The notes under the pieces were generated by a model. It saw only the letters and a list, made by a program, of their open reading frames with translations, was not told where the DNA came from and made no database searches. Below, piece after piece: positions 21,079-61,301 of a DNA stretch of 64,000 nt; position 1 is the stretch's first letter; every line of letters begins with the position of its first letter. The position numbers and the translations under genes are program-made. Source of the stretch: Cephalopachus bancanus (taxonomy: Eukaryota; Chordata; Mammalia; Primates; Tarsiidae); NCBI GenBank assembly GCA_027257055.1, contig JAPVLO010000039.1, positions 6,416,501-6,480,500 of the forward strand, read 5' to 3'.

Positions 21079-21620
21079 TTTGAGACCAGCCTGGACAATT
21101 TGGTGAGACCCCGTCTCTACAATAAATAAAAAAATAAGCCGGGCTCGGTGGCTCAGCCTGTAATCCTGAGCTTTGGGAGGCTGAGGTGAGTAGATTGCCT
21201 GAGCCCACTGGTTCGAGACCCGCCTGGGCAACTTGGCGAGACCTCATCTCTACGATAAGTCAAAAAATCAGCCGGACATGATAGCGCGTGCCTGTAATTC
21301 CGGCTACTCAGAAGGCTGAGGCGGAAGGATCGGCGGAGCCCAGCAGGTCGAGGCTGCAGGGGCCAGGAGCGGCCACTGCACCCCAGTCTGGGCGACGGAG
21401 TGAGACTACAACTCAAAAAAATAAAAAATAAAAAATAAAAAAATAAGCTGGGCGTGGTAGCATGTGCCTGTAGTTCCAGCTACTTGGAAGGCTGAGGTGG
21501 AAAGATCACCTAAGCCCAGCACGTCCAGGCTGCAGTGGCCATAAACGTGCCACTGCACTCCAGCCAGCGTGACAGAGTAAGACTCCAACTCAAAAAATAA
21601 AAAATAAAATAAAATAAAAT
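21079..21620 (+). repeat. Alu interrupted by a second Alu
   Basis: The outer copy occupies 21079-21138 and 21446-21620. The break falls in its A-rich linker; AATAAAAAAATAA lies on each side of the insert. Confidence 0.85.
21139..21445 (+). repeat. Inner Alu, young tarsier-type
   Basis: CpG-rich dimer inserted in the linker of another Alu in the same orientation. Confidence 0.9.
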
Positions 21621-22069
21621 ATTCTCTCATATTTTCCTATGGTGCTTTTGTGGTTTTGTGTTTAAAATTTTAATTATTTTGTCATCCACCTAAAATTAAA
21701 TTTTGCGTTTAGTGTGAAGTAAAGCTTGAAAATTTTTTTTCACAGGCTGGTCAATTGCTCCAACCCCATTTCCACTGATTTGAAATACTATTTTTGTCAC
21801 ATTACCAAACTCCTTTATATGTAGATAACATAAATATGTATTTGTTCCTAGACTCTATATTTTGTTCTATTATATATCTAGTCTTGTACTACCCCCACAT
21901 TGTTTTATATATATGCATATATATTTATAATATAAATGGAAGATTATATTCTAGAATGCAAGGTTGGTTCAATAGCAGAAAATCCACTAGTGTAGCTCAC
22001 AGATTACAGGAGAGATTTGATAGATATTGCTCATGTCACTTCTCACCACACTTAGAACAAATTCAAACT

Positions 22070-22555
22070 CCTTACAACAGTGGCTGGGTCTTCCAGCCCG
22101 AGGGCGGGTCCACTGACTCACTCACTGTGCTCCTGCAACTCTGGTCTTCTTCTCTTCCTCTAATATGCAAAGTGTTTGCACTTGCTGTTTCCTCTGCCTG
22201 AAAGGCTCTTCCCCTAGTTCTCTGCATGACTCTCACTCTTTTCTGCTCCTGTGTAGCTTTCTCACAGAGGCCTCTCAGAGGCCTTCCCTGGCCACTGTGA
22301 TGAAGGGATTCCCCTCCTCCTGGACTGTCAGGCCTCTTTGTCACTCACACTGTTTATGTCATTCACAGCATTAATCATCAGCAAAAATGTCCTAGTTTAT
22401 TTACTTGCTTTCTTCTTATAGTCATTATCCCCTCCCCCTCCATCCTCTGCACTCACCGGATAAGGACAACTTTGTTTGCTTATTCACCTTCACATCCCCA
22501 GTGCCCAGAACACACAGAAGGCCCTCAGTAAATATTTGCTGGTTGAATAAGTGAA
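22070..22555 (+). repeat. L2 3' fragment
   Basis: CTGCCTGAAAGGCTCTTCCCC and the end CCCAGTGCCCAGAACAC ... CTCAGTAAATATTTGCTGGTTGAATAA are characteristic of L2. Confidence 0.75.
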
Positions 22556-22679
22556 TGGAAAGAAATCATATGGTTATATCAATACGTGCTAAAAAGTCAT
22601 TTGCTAATTTAATAGACATCCCTGCTTTTTAAAAAAATGTGTAAACCTACCATAAAAGGCCATAGATTATATGGCACAA

Positions 22680-23250
22680 GCAGTGGTATCAGTGAGGCTT
22701 TCATGACTATCTCAACTCCGACACTTCCCAGCTGTGCATCCTTGGACAAGTCACTTAACCTCTCTGAGTCTCAAAATGGGAGAAATAATGGCATTGAGAG
22801 TTATGAGAATGGTGTTGAGAGTTATGAGAAATAAACTAAATGATGTAAGTAGTGCTTAACAGAATATCTATCTATCTATCTACCTCCTTACCTACCTACC
22901 TATTTATTCAGAGTTGGAGCCTCACTCTGTCACCCAGGCTGGAGTGCAGTGTCATCATACAGTTCACCACAGCCTCAAGCTTCTGGGCTCAAGGGACCCT
23001 TCTGCTTCAGCCCCCTGAATAGCTGGGGTTATAGGTACACATCAGCACACGCAGCTATTTTAAAAAAATTAATGTATAGATGAGGTCTCACTATGTTGCC
23101 TAGACTGGTCTCAAACTAATAGGCTCAAGTAATCCTCCTGCCCCAGCCTTCCAAAGTGCTGGGATTATAGGTGTGAGCCACCACGCACAGTGTTTAACAG
23201 AATGTATAGAACACAGTCTGCCTTCAATAAATATTACATTATATTATATT
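22680..23250 (+). repeat. MIR split by an Alu
   Basis: CTTGGACAAGTCACTTAACCTCTCTGAGTCTCA is the MIR core. The MIR resumes after the Alu as ACACAGTCTGCCTTCAATAAATATT. Confidence 0.75.
22866..23188 (-). repeat. Alu inside MIR, tail turned microsatellite
   Basis: Flanked by AGTGCTTAACAGAAT and AGTGTTTAACAGAAT. The tail is now an (ATCT)n(ACCT)n tract at 22866-22905. Confidence 0.9.
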
Positions 23251-23468
23251 ATTTAAATGGTAATAGAAAACAAGGACTCTTCTCCAGATGGAGAAGACTA
23301 ACTAGAACTCTGTCACAAACATCCCACCTAACAATTTGAACAAGAATCACTCCTTGTCCAGTCTGGACTAAGACAAAAATGCTGGCTATGACTGCTATCA
23401 GTCAGCATTGCTCCAGGGAAGGGATGGGCCTGGCCCATGTAGTAAAAATTGCTAAAAATAAGAGCCAT

Positions 23469-23610
23469 AGGCCAGGTACAGTGGCTCATGCCTGTAATCC
23501 CAGCACTTCAGGGGCTGAAGTGGGAGAATTATTTGAGGCCAAGAATTCAAGACCAGCCTGGGCAACATACCAAGACCCTGTCTTTTAAATTATTTTAAAA
23601 TTAAAAAAAA
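23469..23610 (+). repeat. Alu left monomer (FLAM-like)
   Basis: Single left arm ending CCTGTCTTTTAAATTATTTT with no right arm. Confidence 0.75.
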
Positions 23611-23716
23611 TTAAAAATTAGAAGGAGTAATAACTTTAGAAATGAAGAGATAAAATTGTTCTTACTGAAGTAATTTGAAAGCCCAAAGAAAATGAACTGA
23701 AAAATGATGAGAATTG

Positions 23717-23972
23717 GCCGGGCTTGGTGACTAAGCCTGTAATCCCAGCACTTTGGGAGGCCGAGACAAGTGGATTGCCTTAGTCCACGGGTTTGAGACC
23801 AGCCTGGGCAACTTGGTGAGACCTCGTCTCTACAATAAATCAAAAATTAGGCGGGTGTAGTTCCGGCTACTTGGAAGACTGAGGCGGAAGCTGGAGCCAG
23901 CATGTGGACACTGGGTGGCCGTGAGTGTGCCACTGCACTCCAGCCTGAGCGACGAAGTGAGACTCCAATTCA
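23717..23972 (+). repeat. Alu, internally deleted
   Basis: Dimer missing part of the linker and right arm; followed directly by another copy in the same orientation. Confidence 0.88.
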
Positions 23973-24260
23973 AAAAAAAAAAACCTTTGGGAGGCCGAGG
24001 TGAGTGGATTGCCTGAGCCCGCGGGTTCGAGACCCGCCTGGGCAACTTGGCAAGACCTCATCTCTACAATAAATCAAAAAATCAGCCGGGCGTGGTAGCG
24101 CGCGCCTGTAATTCCGGCTACTCGGAAGGCTGAGGCGGAAGGATCGCCGGAGCCCAGCAGGTGAGGCTGCGGTGGCCGGGAGTGGCCACTACACTCCAGT
24201 CTGGGCGACAGAGTGAGACTCCAACTCAAAACAAAACAAAACAAAAAACAAACAAACAAA
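23973..24260 (+). repeat. Alu, young tarsier-type, 5'-truncated
   Basis: Starts at CCTTTGGGAGGCCGAGG immediately after the A-tail of the preceding Alu and runs to AACTCAAAACAAAAC; many intact CpGs (GTAGCGCGCGCC). Confidence 0.9.
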
Positions 24261-24319
24261 AAGAAATGGCAAGATATAGATGAAAAAAACAAAATTTCAC
24301 AAAGGATTTAAAGAAAGAC

Positions 24320-24411
24320 CTCTGGGCAACCCCTTCGGGTCCCCTCCTACTGTGGGAGCATTTCTGTCCTCTCAATAAATCCTGCTTTCTCACTTAAAAA
24401 AAGAAAAAGAA
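24320..24411 (+). mobile_element. TINE-like LTR-derived retroposon
   Basis: The body is 24320-24395: CTCTGGGCAACCCCTTCGGG, then GTGGGAGCATTTCTGTCC, CTCAATAAATCCTGC and TCACTT, followed by an A-rich tail. AAAGAAAGAC is present at 24310-24319 and 24412-24421, consistent with a 10-bp target-site duplication, though it is low-complexity. The poly(A) signal is intact. Confidence 0.82.
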
Positions 24412-24421
24412 AAAGAAAGAC

Positions 24422-24904
24422 TTCCAATTACCCACATGAGTTCAAACACATAATGCAACCCCAATCAAAATCCCATCTTTTTTCTCTCCTTGGCTTTGAC
24501 ATTTAGAAGAACAAAAGAGTGAGAAATGCCGGCAGTATTTGAAGCAGCACAAGGAGATAGGCCTTGCCCTGGCCTGTTTCTAATGTTCCCAGGTGATTTC
24601 AGCCGCATCTGGATGCCATCTACCTTGAACTCATTGTTCTTCTGATCTCTTTTAGCATTTTTCAGGTAAAAAAGTTCACGCTGAGTTAAAACGCCATGAT
24701 CCGCAATGCAAATCCAAGGTCAGGGAATCTGCTGAATTCCACAGGGTGTAGGCAGCGAGCTCTTCTTAGGTTAAACATTGAGTGGACATTGAGAACCACT
24801 GAGTAGACGGTACAGGCCTGACCTGGGTCATTTCTGAAGGCAGGGCTGCCGTCAGCAGCACGGGGCCATGGTCTCTGCTGGCCACATTGTGTTTTCTCTC
24901 CTAG
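24422..24904. other. Unique sequence upstream of NLRC3
   Basis: No repeat recognised and no convincing coding exon. Probably the 5' flank or a 5' UTR intron of NLRC3. Confidence 0.4.
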
Positions 24905-24986
24905 AATTGTGGGTGACGACGGGCTGCCTTGCATCTCCTGAGTTCCTGGGGCCCTGCTGGAGGGGCTGCTGTGGCCTGTGCACCTG
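24905..24986 (+). other. NLRC3: Candidate NLRC3 5' UTR exon
   Basis: A pyrimidine-rich acceptor TTTTCTCTCCTAG precedes, and a good donor CCTGGTGAGG follows. The 82-nt stretch has no known protein. NLRC3 genes have upstream non-coding exons; placement here is inference from splice signals only. Confidence 0.3.
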
Positions 24987-25279
24987 GTGAGGAGGGGAGG
25001 AGAGTGGGGGTGAGCTTGGGGTCTTCAGCATCCCCTTGCCTGTGGGCGGGCTGCAGAGGGGGTGACCAGCCTCAACAAGGAGGCAGAGCAATGCGAGTGG
25101 GTGGGCCGCAGGTGTGGCTTTGGCTGTAGCATCTCTGCATTACCATCCCCAGCAGTAAACAGTGCTGACTGTGGGCCAGGAGGGCCCAGGGGACCCCAGG
25201 AAAATAGTAAGACAAGCAGCTGCACAGCTGCTCTGAGAACCAGCTTTCCTTCTCTTCTGACTCCTTTTTGTTCTTTTCT

Positions 25280-25720
25280 TTTTGAATTAATAAGCCACTT
25301 TTTAGAGCAGTTTTAGGTGTACAGGAAAATGGATGAGAAAGCACAGAGACTTTGCACACACTCCAGCCTGTCTGTCCCCACGACTTGCCGCTGTCAACAT
25401 CCCCCCCAGTGGTCCAGTTGACAAACCTATGCTGACCCGACACTGTCACCCACAGCCCATAGTTTACATTTGGGGTCACTCTTGGTGCTACACATTCTGT
25501 GGGCTTGGACAAATGTATAACAACATGGATCCATCATCGTAGTATCCTACAGAGTAGCGTCACTGCCCTGAGAATCTTCTGTGCTTCCACCAATGCACCC
25601 TCCTCCCCAGCCCCGGGACCCCACTGATGTTTTTTCTGTCTCCATATCTTTGCCTTTTCCAGAGTGTTAGTTGGAATCATGCAGCATAGCCTCCCAGCTG
25701 GCTTCTTTCATTCCTCCCTC
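25280..25720. repeat. Old L1 3' UTR fragment
   Basis: CAGTTTTAGGTGTACAGGAAAAT, GGACAAATGTATAACAACATG and GTAGTATCCTACAGAGTAGCGTCACTGCCCTGA match the familiar old L1 3' region. Sits in the intron before the NLRC3 start exon. Confidence 0.65.
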
Positions 25721-26092
25721 CTTTTGGGTGAACCTTCTCTTAGTCTCATCACCATTCCCAGGTTGCAAATGAAGACGCCAAGGTGCAGAAAGGTGACACA
25801 GCCTGCCCAGGGTCAACCAGCTGGTAAGAGGCAGAACTGGGATGCAGGCCCAGAGCTCCAGTTCTTACCCACCTGGCCCCTGCGTCTGTGTGATTATTCT
25901 CACCATCCCAGAACAAATATCCCTTCCAGTCCTTTCTCGGAGGCCAGGCCAGTGGGTCTCCCAAAGGCTGGGGATAGAGGAAGGGAGGTTCCTGGGTTCC
26001 ATCGCTGGGGGCTCATTTACCCGTCCCAGGCTGCTGGATGGGCACACAGCAAGTAGCAGGCTTGGGCCCTCTCTCCACAGCTCCCAGACTCC

Positions 26093-46430
<20,338 letters not shown>

Positions 46431-47248
46431 GCAAAATGAGTTCCTGGTGGACCAGGCAGGAGTATGGGCAGAGACTCAGCTAGATGCTTCTGAACAGAAA
46501 GACTGGTTGCTGCGGTGCCTTCCTGAGACCTGGGAATGATGCTGACCCAGTGTGGAAGCTGGTCTCCTGCATAGAGCAAGGGAAGTTGCTGCCAAGGGAG
46601 GTTGCCAGCACCTTTCCTGGCACAGGCAGGGGTTGATGGATAGATACTCTGCCATGGAAAAGAAGGGAGGGGCTGCCGCAGAGGGACTTGGAGACAAAGG
46701 CCTGAAAGCTCGGCGTGTAGGAAGCTGGTTCTAGCTTACTTATACCCCAAAGCCTTCATATGCCCACAATTTAAAACATTTTATTACTGCCCTTTTCCAC
46801 TCACCTGGTTAAAATCATCCCTCACTGTGACATGAGTTGCCATCTCAAGCCAATGAAGGACATCAGTTTGGCAGAGGTGACAGAGGGGACCCATCTTTCT
46901 TTTTTTCAAGAAGAAAAGAAGGTTTTAGAGGTATGATCCTTACAGACACCTGGAAAAATTATGCGAAAATTGTGAAGGCAAATGAAAATTTTAATTCTAA
47001 GGTTCTGTAAACAGAGACAAAAGAGTTCTTCAAGGGTTTTGCCACTTTTTATTCATTACAAAATCACTCAAGGACATGGATGATGTCAACAACATGGTGT
47101 TGTTGGAGTTTGGCATACTGGTTATCAGTAGCATGTCAACGCTAATGAAAGAGATCTTGTATTTCTTCTTCTTAACCCAGCTAAAAGAGAGACAGTTTTT
47201 CACATTTCCCATTGAAGTCCTTGGACTTTGTTCATGATGGCTACCACC

Positions 47249-47254
47249 AATAAA
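47249..47254 (+). terminator. NLRC3: Candidate NLRC3 poly(A) signal
   Basis: AATAAA about 820 bases after the stop. Further AATAAA hexamers at 49350 and 49362 could serve a longer 3' UTR. Confidence 0.3.
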
Positions 47255-47370
47255 AATTGAGGATTTGAAAAATTCCTTTGTATTTTCTGTCAATACACCT
47301 ATTTTAAAGCATTTAAGAGGTCCTTTAATTATATAGTAAAAAATTGTAAGAGTGACCTAAATGATAGTTT

Positions 47371-47511
47371 TTCTTTTCTTTTTTTTTTTTTTGGTAGAGA
47401 TGGGGTCTCACCAAGTTGCCCAGGTTGGTCTTGAACCACTGGGCTCAGGCAATTCTCTCGCCTTGGCCTCCCAAAGTGCTGGAATTATAGGCTTGAGCCA
47501 CGTGCCTGGCC
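47371..47511 (-). repeat. Alu left-arm fragment
   Basis: Poly-T, TAGAGATGGGGTCTCACC to GCCACGTGCCTGGCC; single arm. Confidence 0.82.
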
Positions 47512-48238
47512 TAAATGCTAGTTTTTCATTGACCTTCTCATAATTTTATTTGGGATTTTAGATCTGCTCTGCTGGTTGGCCCAAATAAGATAGTGCCAGG
47601 TCATAAGACACTTGCACATATTTGACTCCTGGATCTGTTACAGTGACTGAAATACATTAATAACAATGATCAAATATGTGGAACTTCCTTGTTGACACAA
47701 ACTTGTCAAGCAAGGAAGTGCTATATTATGGCGAGACTTTTGCACTAAGTCAACTAACAGATGAAGGATGATCTAGATATAGGTGAAGCAATGAAATGCC
47801 CTTTGCAGCTGTTGCGTGTATCTGTGGGTGTTATTTGTAACTCAGGTTGGGCTTCTGTGTTAAAGTCCATTAGAAGGAAGCATCTCATAAGGAAAACAGG
47901 GCGGTATTTATATATATATTTTTCCAAATATATGTCAAGTCAGATTCAGGTAAACCAAATCTGTAGTATCCAAGGAGATGGGTGACCTCTGCATCTCAGA
48001 AGCCCTGGCACCTGAGGTGGCTAGCATAGCTCCCAATACACAGATTTCCCTTTCTGCTTATCATTTATAATAGGCCATGTCTCAAGTTACAGGTGATTTA
48101 CCTGAATGGTGAGTGTTTTTTAAAATAGGTTAATCTTATATATAAAATTTAGGGAATGAGGGAGGAAAAAAAGCAAAGATAATAGAAATAATTGTCACAT
48201 AGTCTCCTAAAATTTGCATGTTTAATATTAACCTATGG

Positions 48239-48531
48239 GCTGGGTGCAGTGGTTTGAGCCTATAATCCCACCACTCTGGGAGGCCGAGGTGAGAGGATTA
48301 CCTGAGCCCACGGGTTCGTGACCCACGTGGGCAATTTGGCGAGACCTCTTCTCCACAATAAGTCAAAAAATTAACTGGGTGTGGTAGCGTGCGCCTGTAG
48401 TTCTGGTTACTTGGAAGGCTGAGGTGGAAGGATCACCTGAGCCCAGCAGGTTGACGCTGGGGTGGCCGTGAGCATGCCACTGCACTCCAGCCTGGGTGAC
48501 GGAGTGAGACTCTAACTCAAAAAAAAAAAAT
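48239..48531 (+). repeat. Alu
   Basis: Complete dimer; TTAATATTAACCTATG precedes and TTAACCTATG follows the tail, a clear duplication. Confidence 0.92.
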
Positions 48532-49277
48532 TAACCTATGAACCTTTCCTGAATAAGTGTTTATATGTTATGAGTGAAAATAAGCAAAATAATTGTACTT
48601 CCAAGTAAAACATATTTAATACTATAAAAATATGGTATTACATACATTTATAAAAAGATAAGTAACTTTGAAAGTCTTCTGGTTTTTTCATTGTAACATA
48701 AGTGAAAACTCTATTTTTAAAATATATTTTCTAAAAAAGCAAAAACCCAACTCTACCTGCCACTTCTCATTTCACAAAAAGGAAATTCTTCTCATGCTAT
48801 GCTACCTATTCAATTCTGGTTTGTTTTTCAAGTCAGAAACGTGAATCTGTACTAGCACTTTTTCCTTAATTGGCTCCTTCCCTAACGAAGCCCTCTGGTA
48901 GTAAGATGCAGGACACCTGCTTTCATCCCATGTTGTGGATTAATGTCTACCACACTGTAGACAAGACAGAGCTCCTTTAAAAAACGGCTAGCTGGTGGAA
49001 AGGACAGTGTCCCAGGCAGTCATTACCACAGGAATCTGGAATCTCTGAAGGGCTAACCCGGGTCAGCAGAGTTTCCAAACTTAGTACAAGTTGCAGAAAC
49101 ATGAAGGTGGCTTTGATCCAGGAGAATCTGACTTCCAGAAGAAGCCAACTTTCTGAGAGAAAATGGAATAGTACGGGTTTGGAGTCTTTCTCTATCGCCT
49201 GATTTTCAAGGAAAGCTGGGTTTCATTTAACTTAACTGCCTTTCTTTCATAGAATTTTAGCTATTAAAATATGTTAA

Positions 49278-49283
49278 TTTATT
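49278..49283 (-). terminator. CLUAP1: Candidate CLUAP1 poly(A) signal
   Basis: TTTATT on the plus strand, which is AATAAA on the minus strand, about 545 bases after the CLUAP1 stop. Other candidates exist further down. Confidence 0.25.
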
Positions 49284-49825
49284 TTACATTTAATACACAA
49301 TTCAATTCCAATTGTGAGCATGCAGAAGAAAGGAAAAGACTACAAATTAAATAAAGGTTAGAATAAATGCCAATGTATAGTAAATGTTCTAAATTGTGCA
49401 AGTTATTAACAGCTAAATGTTCCCCTACAACTCCTAAAATGAGTCCCTGTGCCAAGTTCCTGCCCCAGGTCTGTTAGACTCTCAGAGGAAATGTATCATA
49501 ACAAAACAGCCAAGATTTACATGGTGCTAGGTCTTATTTCTTCTCAAGTTTTTGTCCCATGGATGTGAATCATTAAGAACACATGCATTTCCCAAATTTT
49601 AGAAGATAAATAAAGCAAACAAAAAAGCATCCTAGGGGCTTGCTTCAGTTGTTTAAGCTTTGTGGAATATAAACACAGGCAGCTAAAGTAGAAATAATGA
49701 TTGCTTCAGTTACAATGAGTCCAGCTGACTAAGTGAACAAAATATGTTACCTTCCTAACCTTATAATTACCCATTTACCTACAAGTCTGGGGGTTTTAAT
49801 CTGCCTGGGTCCCTTGGCAAGAAAG

Positions 49826-58069
<8,244 letters not shown>

Positions 58070-58271
58070 CTGGCAGGAACAAGCAGGCAAAACAAAAGAG
58101 TGGCTTCATTATTACAATGAAAACAGCTTCTGTTCAGTAAGGCTCATGAAAACAAGCCATATGTACTTCTTAGGCTTTCTCTTCATGCATTAGATTTTAT
58201 GAGACCCTCTGGATTCGCCTGTAGATATTTAGTAAAGAGTTAATGTAGACAATGGTATTCTGGTTTTGTTG

Positions 58272-58562
58272 TTGTTGTTTTTAGAGACAGGGTCTCACTC
58301 TGTAATCCAGGCTGGAGTGCAGTGATGCAATCATAGTTCCTGCTGACTCAAACTCCTGGGCTCAAGTGATCTTCCTGCCTCAGCCTCCTGAGTAGCTAGG
58401 ACTACAGGTGCATGCCACTATGCCCGGCTAATTTTTTTTTTTTGTAGAGACAGTGTCTCATTATGTTACCCAGACTGGTCTTGAACTCCTGAGCTCAAGC
58501 AACCTTCCAGCCTCAGCCTCCTGCAGCACTGGGATTAGAGGTGTGAGTCAACATGCTTGGCC
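58272..58562 (-). repeat. Alu, old
   Basis: AluJ-like reverse copy with a (TTG)n-TTTT tail. Confidence 0.87.
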
Positions 58563-58590
58563 TGCTGCATTTTTTTAAAAACCAATTTTC

Positions 58591-58686
58591 AGGCAACCCC
58601 TTCGGGTCCCCTCCCACTGTGGGAGCTTTTCTGTCCTCTCAATAAATCCTGCTTCCTCAAAAACAAACAAACAAACAAACAAAGCC
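58591..58686 (+). mobile_element. TINE-like LTR-derived retroposon, best preserved
   Basis: Body 58591-58658 (68 nt): AGGCAACCCCTTCGGG, CCACTGTGGGAGCTTTTCTG, CTCAATAAATCCTGC, TTCCTC, then an (AAAC)n tail. A perfect 13-bp target-site duplication AAAACCAATTTTC lies at 58578-58590 and 58687-58699, which marks it as an A-tailed, L1-type insertion and fixes both ends. Confidence 0.9.
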
Positions 58687-58700
58687 AAAACCAATTTTCT

Positions 58701-58994
58701 GGTTGGGCTCAGTGGCTCAGCCTGTAATCCCAGCTCTTTGAGAGGTCAAGGCAAGTGAATTGCCTGAGCCTGCGGGTTCAAGACCAGCCCGGGCAACTTG
58801 GCGAGATCTTGTCTCTACAATAAATAAAAAATTAGCCAGGCATGGTAGCACATGCCTGTAGTTCTGGCTACCTGGAAGGCTGAGGCAGACGCATCACCGG
58901 AGCCCAGCAAGTCAATGCTGGGGTGGCCATGAGCGTGTCACTGCACCCCTGCCTGGGCGATGGAGTGACTCCAACTCAAAAAAAAAAAAAAATT
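58701..58994 (+). repeat. Alu next to the TINE
   Basis: Complete dimer beginning directly after the 3' duplication of the TINE. Confidence 0.9.
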
Positions 58995-59388
58995 TCCAAA
59001 GCAAGAAAAAAGTGGGTCAGATATATTAGTCAGCTTATATATTGTTCTAGTCTGTGAAATTTTAAAACTTCACTAGCCAGCTGTCAAGGTAGCTGGAAGT
59101 GCTTGGTTGGTTCCATTCTCTGTTCAATGTTAGGTTGTGTTACCAGAAATCAAGTTCCTAGGTCAAAACAAAGATGAGGAAGTAGAGCCCGTTACAAAGG
59201 TAACACAAGTCTGGAGGCAAGGAGGAGGCAGGGCTAGGGATGGTATGAGTGGGGTTGTCCTGAGGAAGATGACAATGTTAGTGACAGGCAATGAAAACTG
59301 GTGCACCATATATTCTCCAATGGGGAGAAGTACATCATAAAGATATATATTTAAAAGGTCATTTTCAGTGCAACAACTCTTTATATTA
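58995..59388. other. CLUAP1 intron, unique sequence
   Basis: No repeat family or exon recognised. Confidence 0.4.
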
Positions 59389-59683
59389 ATTTTTTTTTTC
59401 TGAGTTGGAGTCTCACTCTGTCGCCCAGGTTAGAGTACAGTGGCATGTTCACAGACACCCCAGCGTTGACCTGCTGGGCTCTGGTGATCCTTCTGCCTCA
59501 CCCTTCCAAGTAGCTGGAACTACAGGCGCATGCTACCACGCCCAGCTAATTTTTTTTGATTTATTGTAGAGACGAGGTCTCGCCAAGTTGCCCAGGCTGA
59601 TCTTGAACCTGGGACTCAGGCAATCCACTCACCTGAGCCTCCCTAAGTGCTGGGATTATAGGCTGAGCCACTGAGACCAGCCT
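59389..59683 (-). repeat. Alu
   Basis: Reverse dimer flanked by TATATTAATTTTTT and TATATTAATTTATT. Confidence 0.92.
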
Positions 59684-59991
59684 ATATTAATTTATTAAAT
59701 AGTTTTTTAGAGTCTCGTGCCTGCAGATTGAACATTCCCTAAACGGAGACTAAAGAAAGTGAGTTTCCACAATGGGAAAAAAAAGTTTTCACCACCTGGC
59801 ACCTGACTTTTCTGCACTGAGGGAGCCATGCAGGTTTTGGAAGGATGGAATTGGAAGAGCCTGCGTTGCTATCCTGATTCCTGACTCAGAAGTTAGTTTG
59901 AAAGTACAGTAATTGTTGGTCTACCACAATGCTTTGCTTCACCCCTGCTATAAGGGAATGAAATGATAGCCGAGGATAGCTGGCACTGAGA

Positions 59992-60264
59992 GTTGGAGTC
60001 TCACTCTGTCGCCCAGACTCTGGAGTGCAGTGGCTGCTCCTGGCCACCGCAGCCTCGACCTGCTGGGCTCCGGTGATCCTTCCGCCTCAGCCTTCCAAGT
60101 AGCCGGAATTACAGGCATGCGCTACCACGCCCGGCCAATTTTTTGATTTATTGTAGAGATGAGGTCTTGCTGCCCAGGCGGGTCTCGAACCCACGAGTTC
60201 AGGCAATCCACTCACCTCAGCCTCCCAAAGGCGTGGGATTACAGGCTGAGCCACTGAGCCCGGC
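59992..60264 (-). repeat. Alu without tail
   Basis: Begins at GAGTTGGAGTCTCACTCTG with no poly-T, so the 3' tail is gone; CpG-rich left arm. Confidence 0.88.
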
Positions 60265-60531
60265 TTCTTTTTTTTTTTTTTGAGTTGGAGTCTCACTCCA
60301 TTGCCCAGACTGGAGTGCAGTGGGTTGCTCCCGGCCACTGCAGGGGCTCCGGCGATCCTTCCGCCTCAGCTAATTTTTCCTTCCGCCACGCCCAGCTAAT
60401 TTTTTGATTTATTGTAGAGATGAGGTCTTGCCAAGTTGCCCAGGCAGGTCTCGAACCCGCAGGCTCAGGCAATCCACTCACCTCAGCCTCCCAAAGGCGC
60501 AGGATTATAGGCTGAGTCACTGAACCCGGCG
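60265..60531 (-). repeat. Alu, rearranged
   Basis: Abuts the previous copy; in the middle the text repeats itself (CCTTCCGCCTCAGCTAATTTTTCCTTCCGCCACGCCCAGC), a small internal rearrangement. Confidence 0.88.
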
Positions 60532-61301
60532 AAGGTGTGTTTTCTTTAGTCATGGAGAGAAGAACTGTGCTCCATAGTACAGGGGGGCAAACCTGGAGCT
60601 GGACCAAGTGCCCATAACAGCATCCTTCAAGGTCTTTAACACCATTAATTTGAAAGCTATTATCTTCCAAGTCTTTACAGAGAATATGATTAAATAGTAA
60701 CATAACTATTCAGCTTCATTCACTTTTTACTTCATCTGGGAAAATTATAGCAGTAAATCCTTATGCCATGCAATACAAATCAAATAATATAATTAATTTT
60801 AACAGGAAATTAATAGATTAATTAATATATTTGATATAATTAATATATTTGGATGAGACACATTTTAAGTCTCTCAGACTCAATACAATTTCTTCTGACA
60901 ACTCAAGCCAATATGGACTGAGACTCAGCAGGTAAACTAAAGTTACCAGCTATGGTTTGAATGTGTCTCCCAAAATGCACATGCTGGAGACTTAATCCCT
61001 AATGCAACAGTGTTGGCAGATGGGGCCTAATGAGAGGTGTTAGGTCATGAAGGCTGCGCCCTCATGACTGATTAATGCTGATTATAAAAGGGCCTGAGGT
61101 TGCAAGCTCAAACTCTACTTTCTCTTGCTCTCTCTGTCCTTCTGCCAGGGGATGACGAGGCGAGGACACCTTTGCCAGACGCCAGCCCACTGGTCTTGGA
61201 CTTGCCAACCTCCAGAACCCTGACCTAATATATTCCTGTTTATAATAATAATATAATGCTAATATATATTATACATTTCGAATCTGTATCTATACACACA
61301 T

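Larger units (their letters stand above)
46431..49825. other. Convergent 3' ends of NLRC3 and CLUAP1
   Basis: The 3.4 kb between the two stop codons holds both 3' UTRs, two Alus and otherwise A/T-rich unique sequence. In human the two genes also meet tail to tail. No additional coding exon is supported. Confidence 0.6.

Noticed and set aside
47030..47293. 87-codon minus-strand frame, considered as a processed pseudogene
   Set aside because: No known protein similarity recognised and no A-tail or flanking duplication; left as 3' UTR or intergenic sequence.
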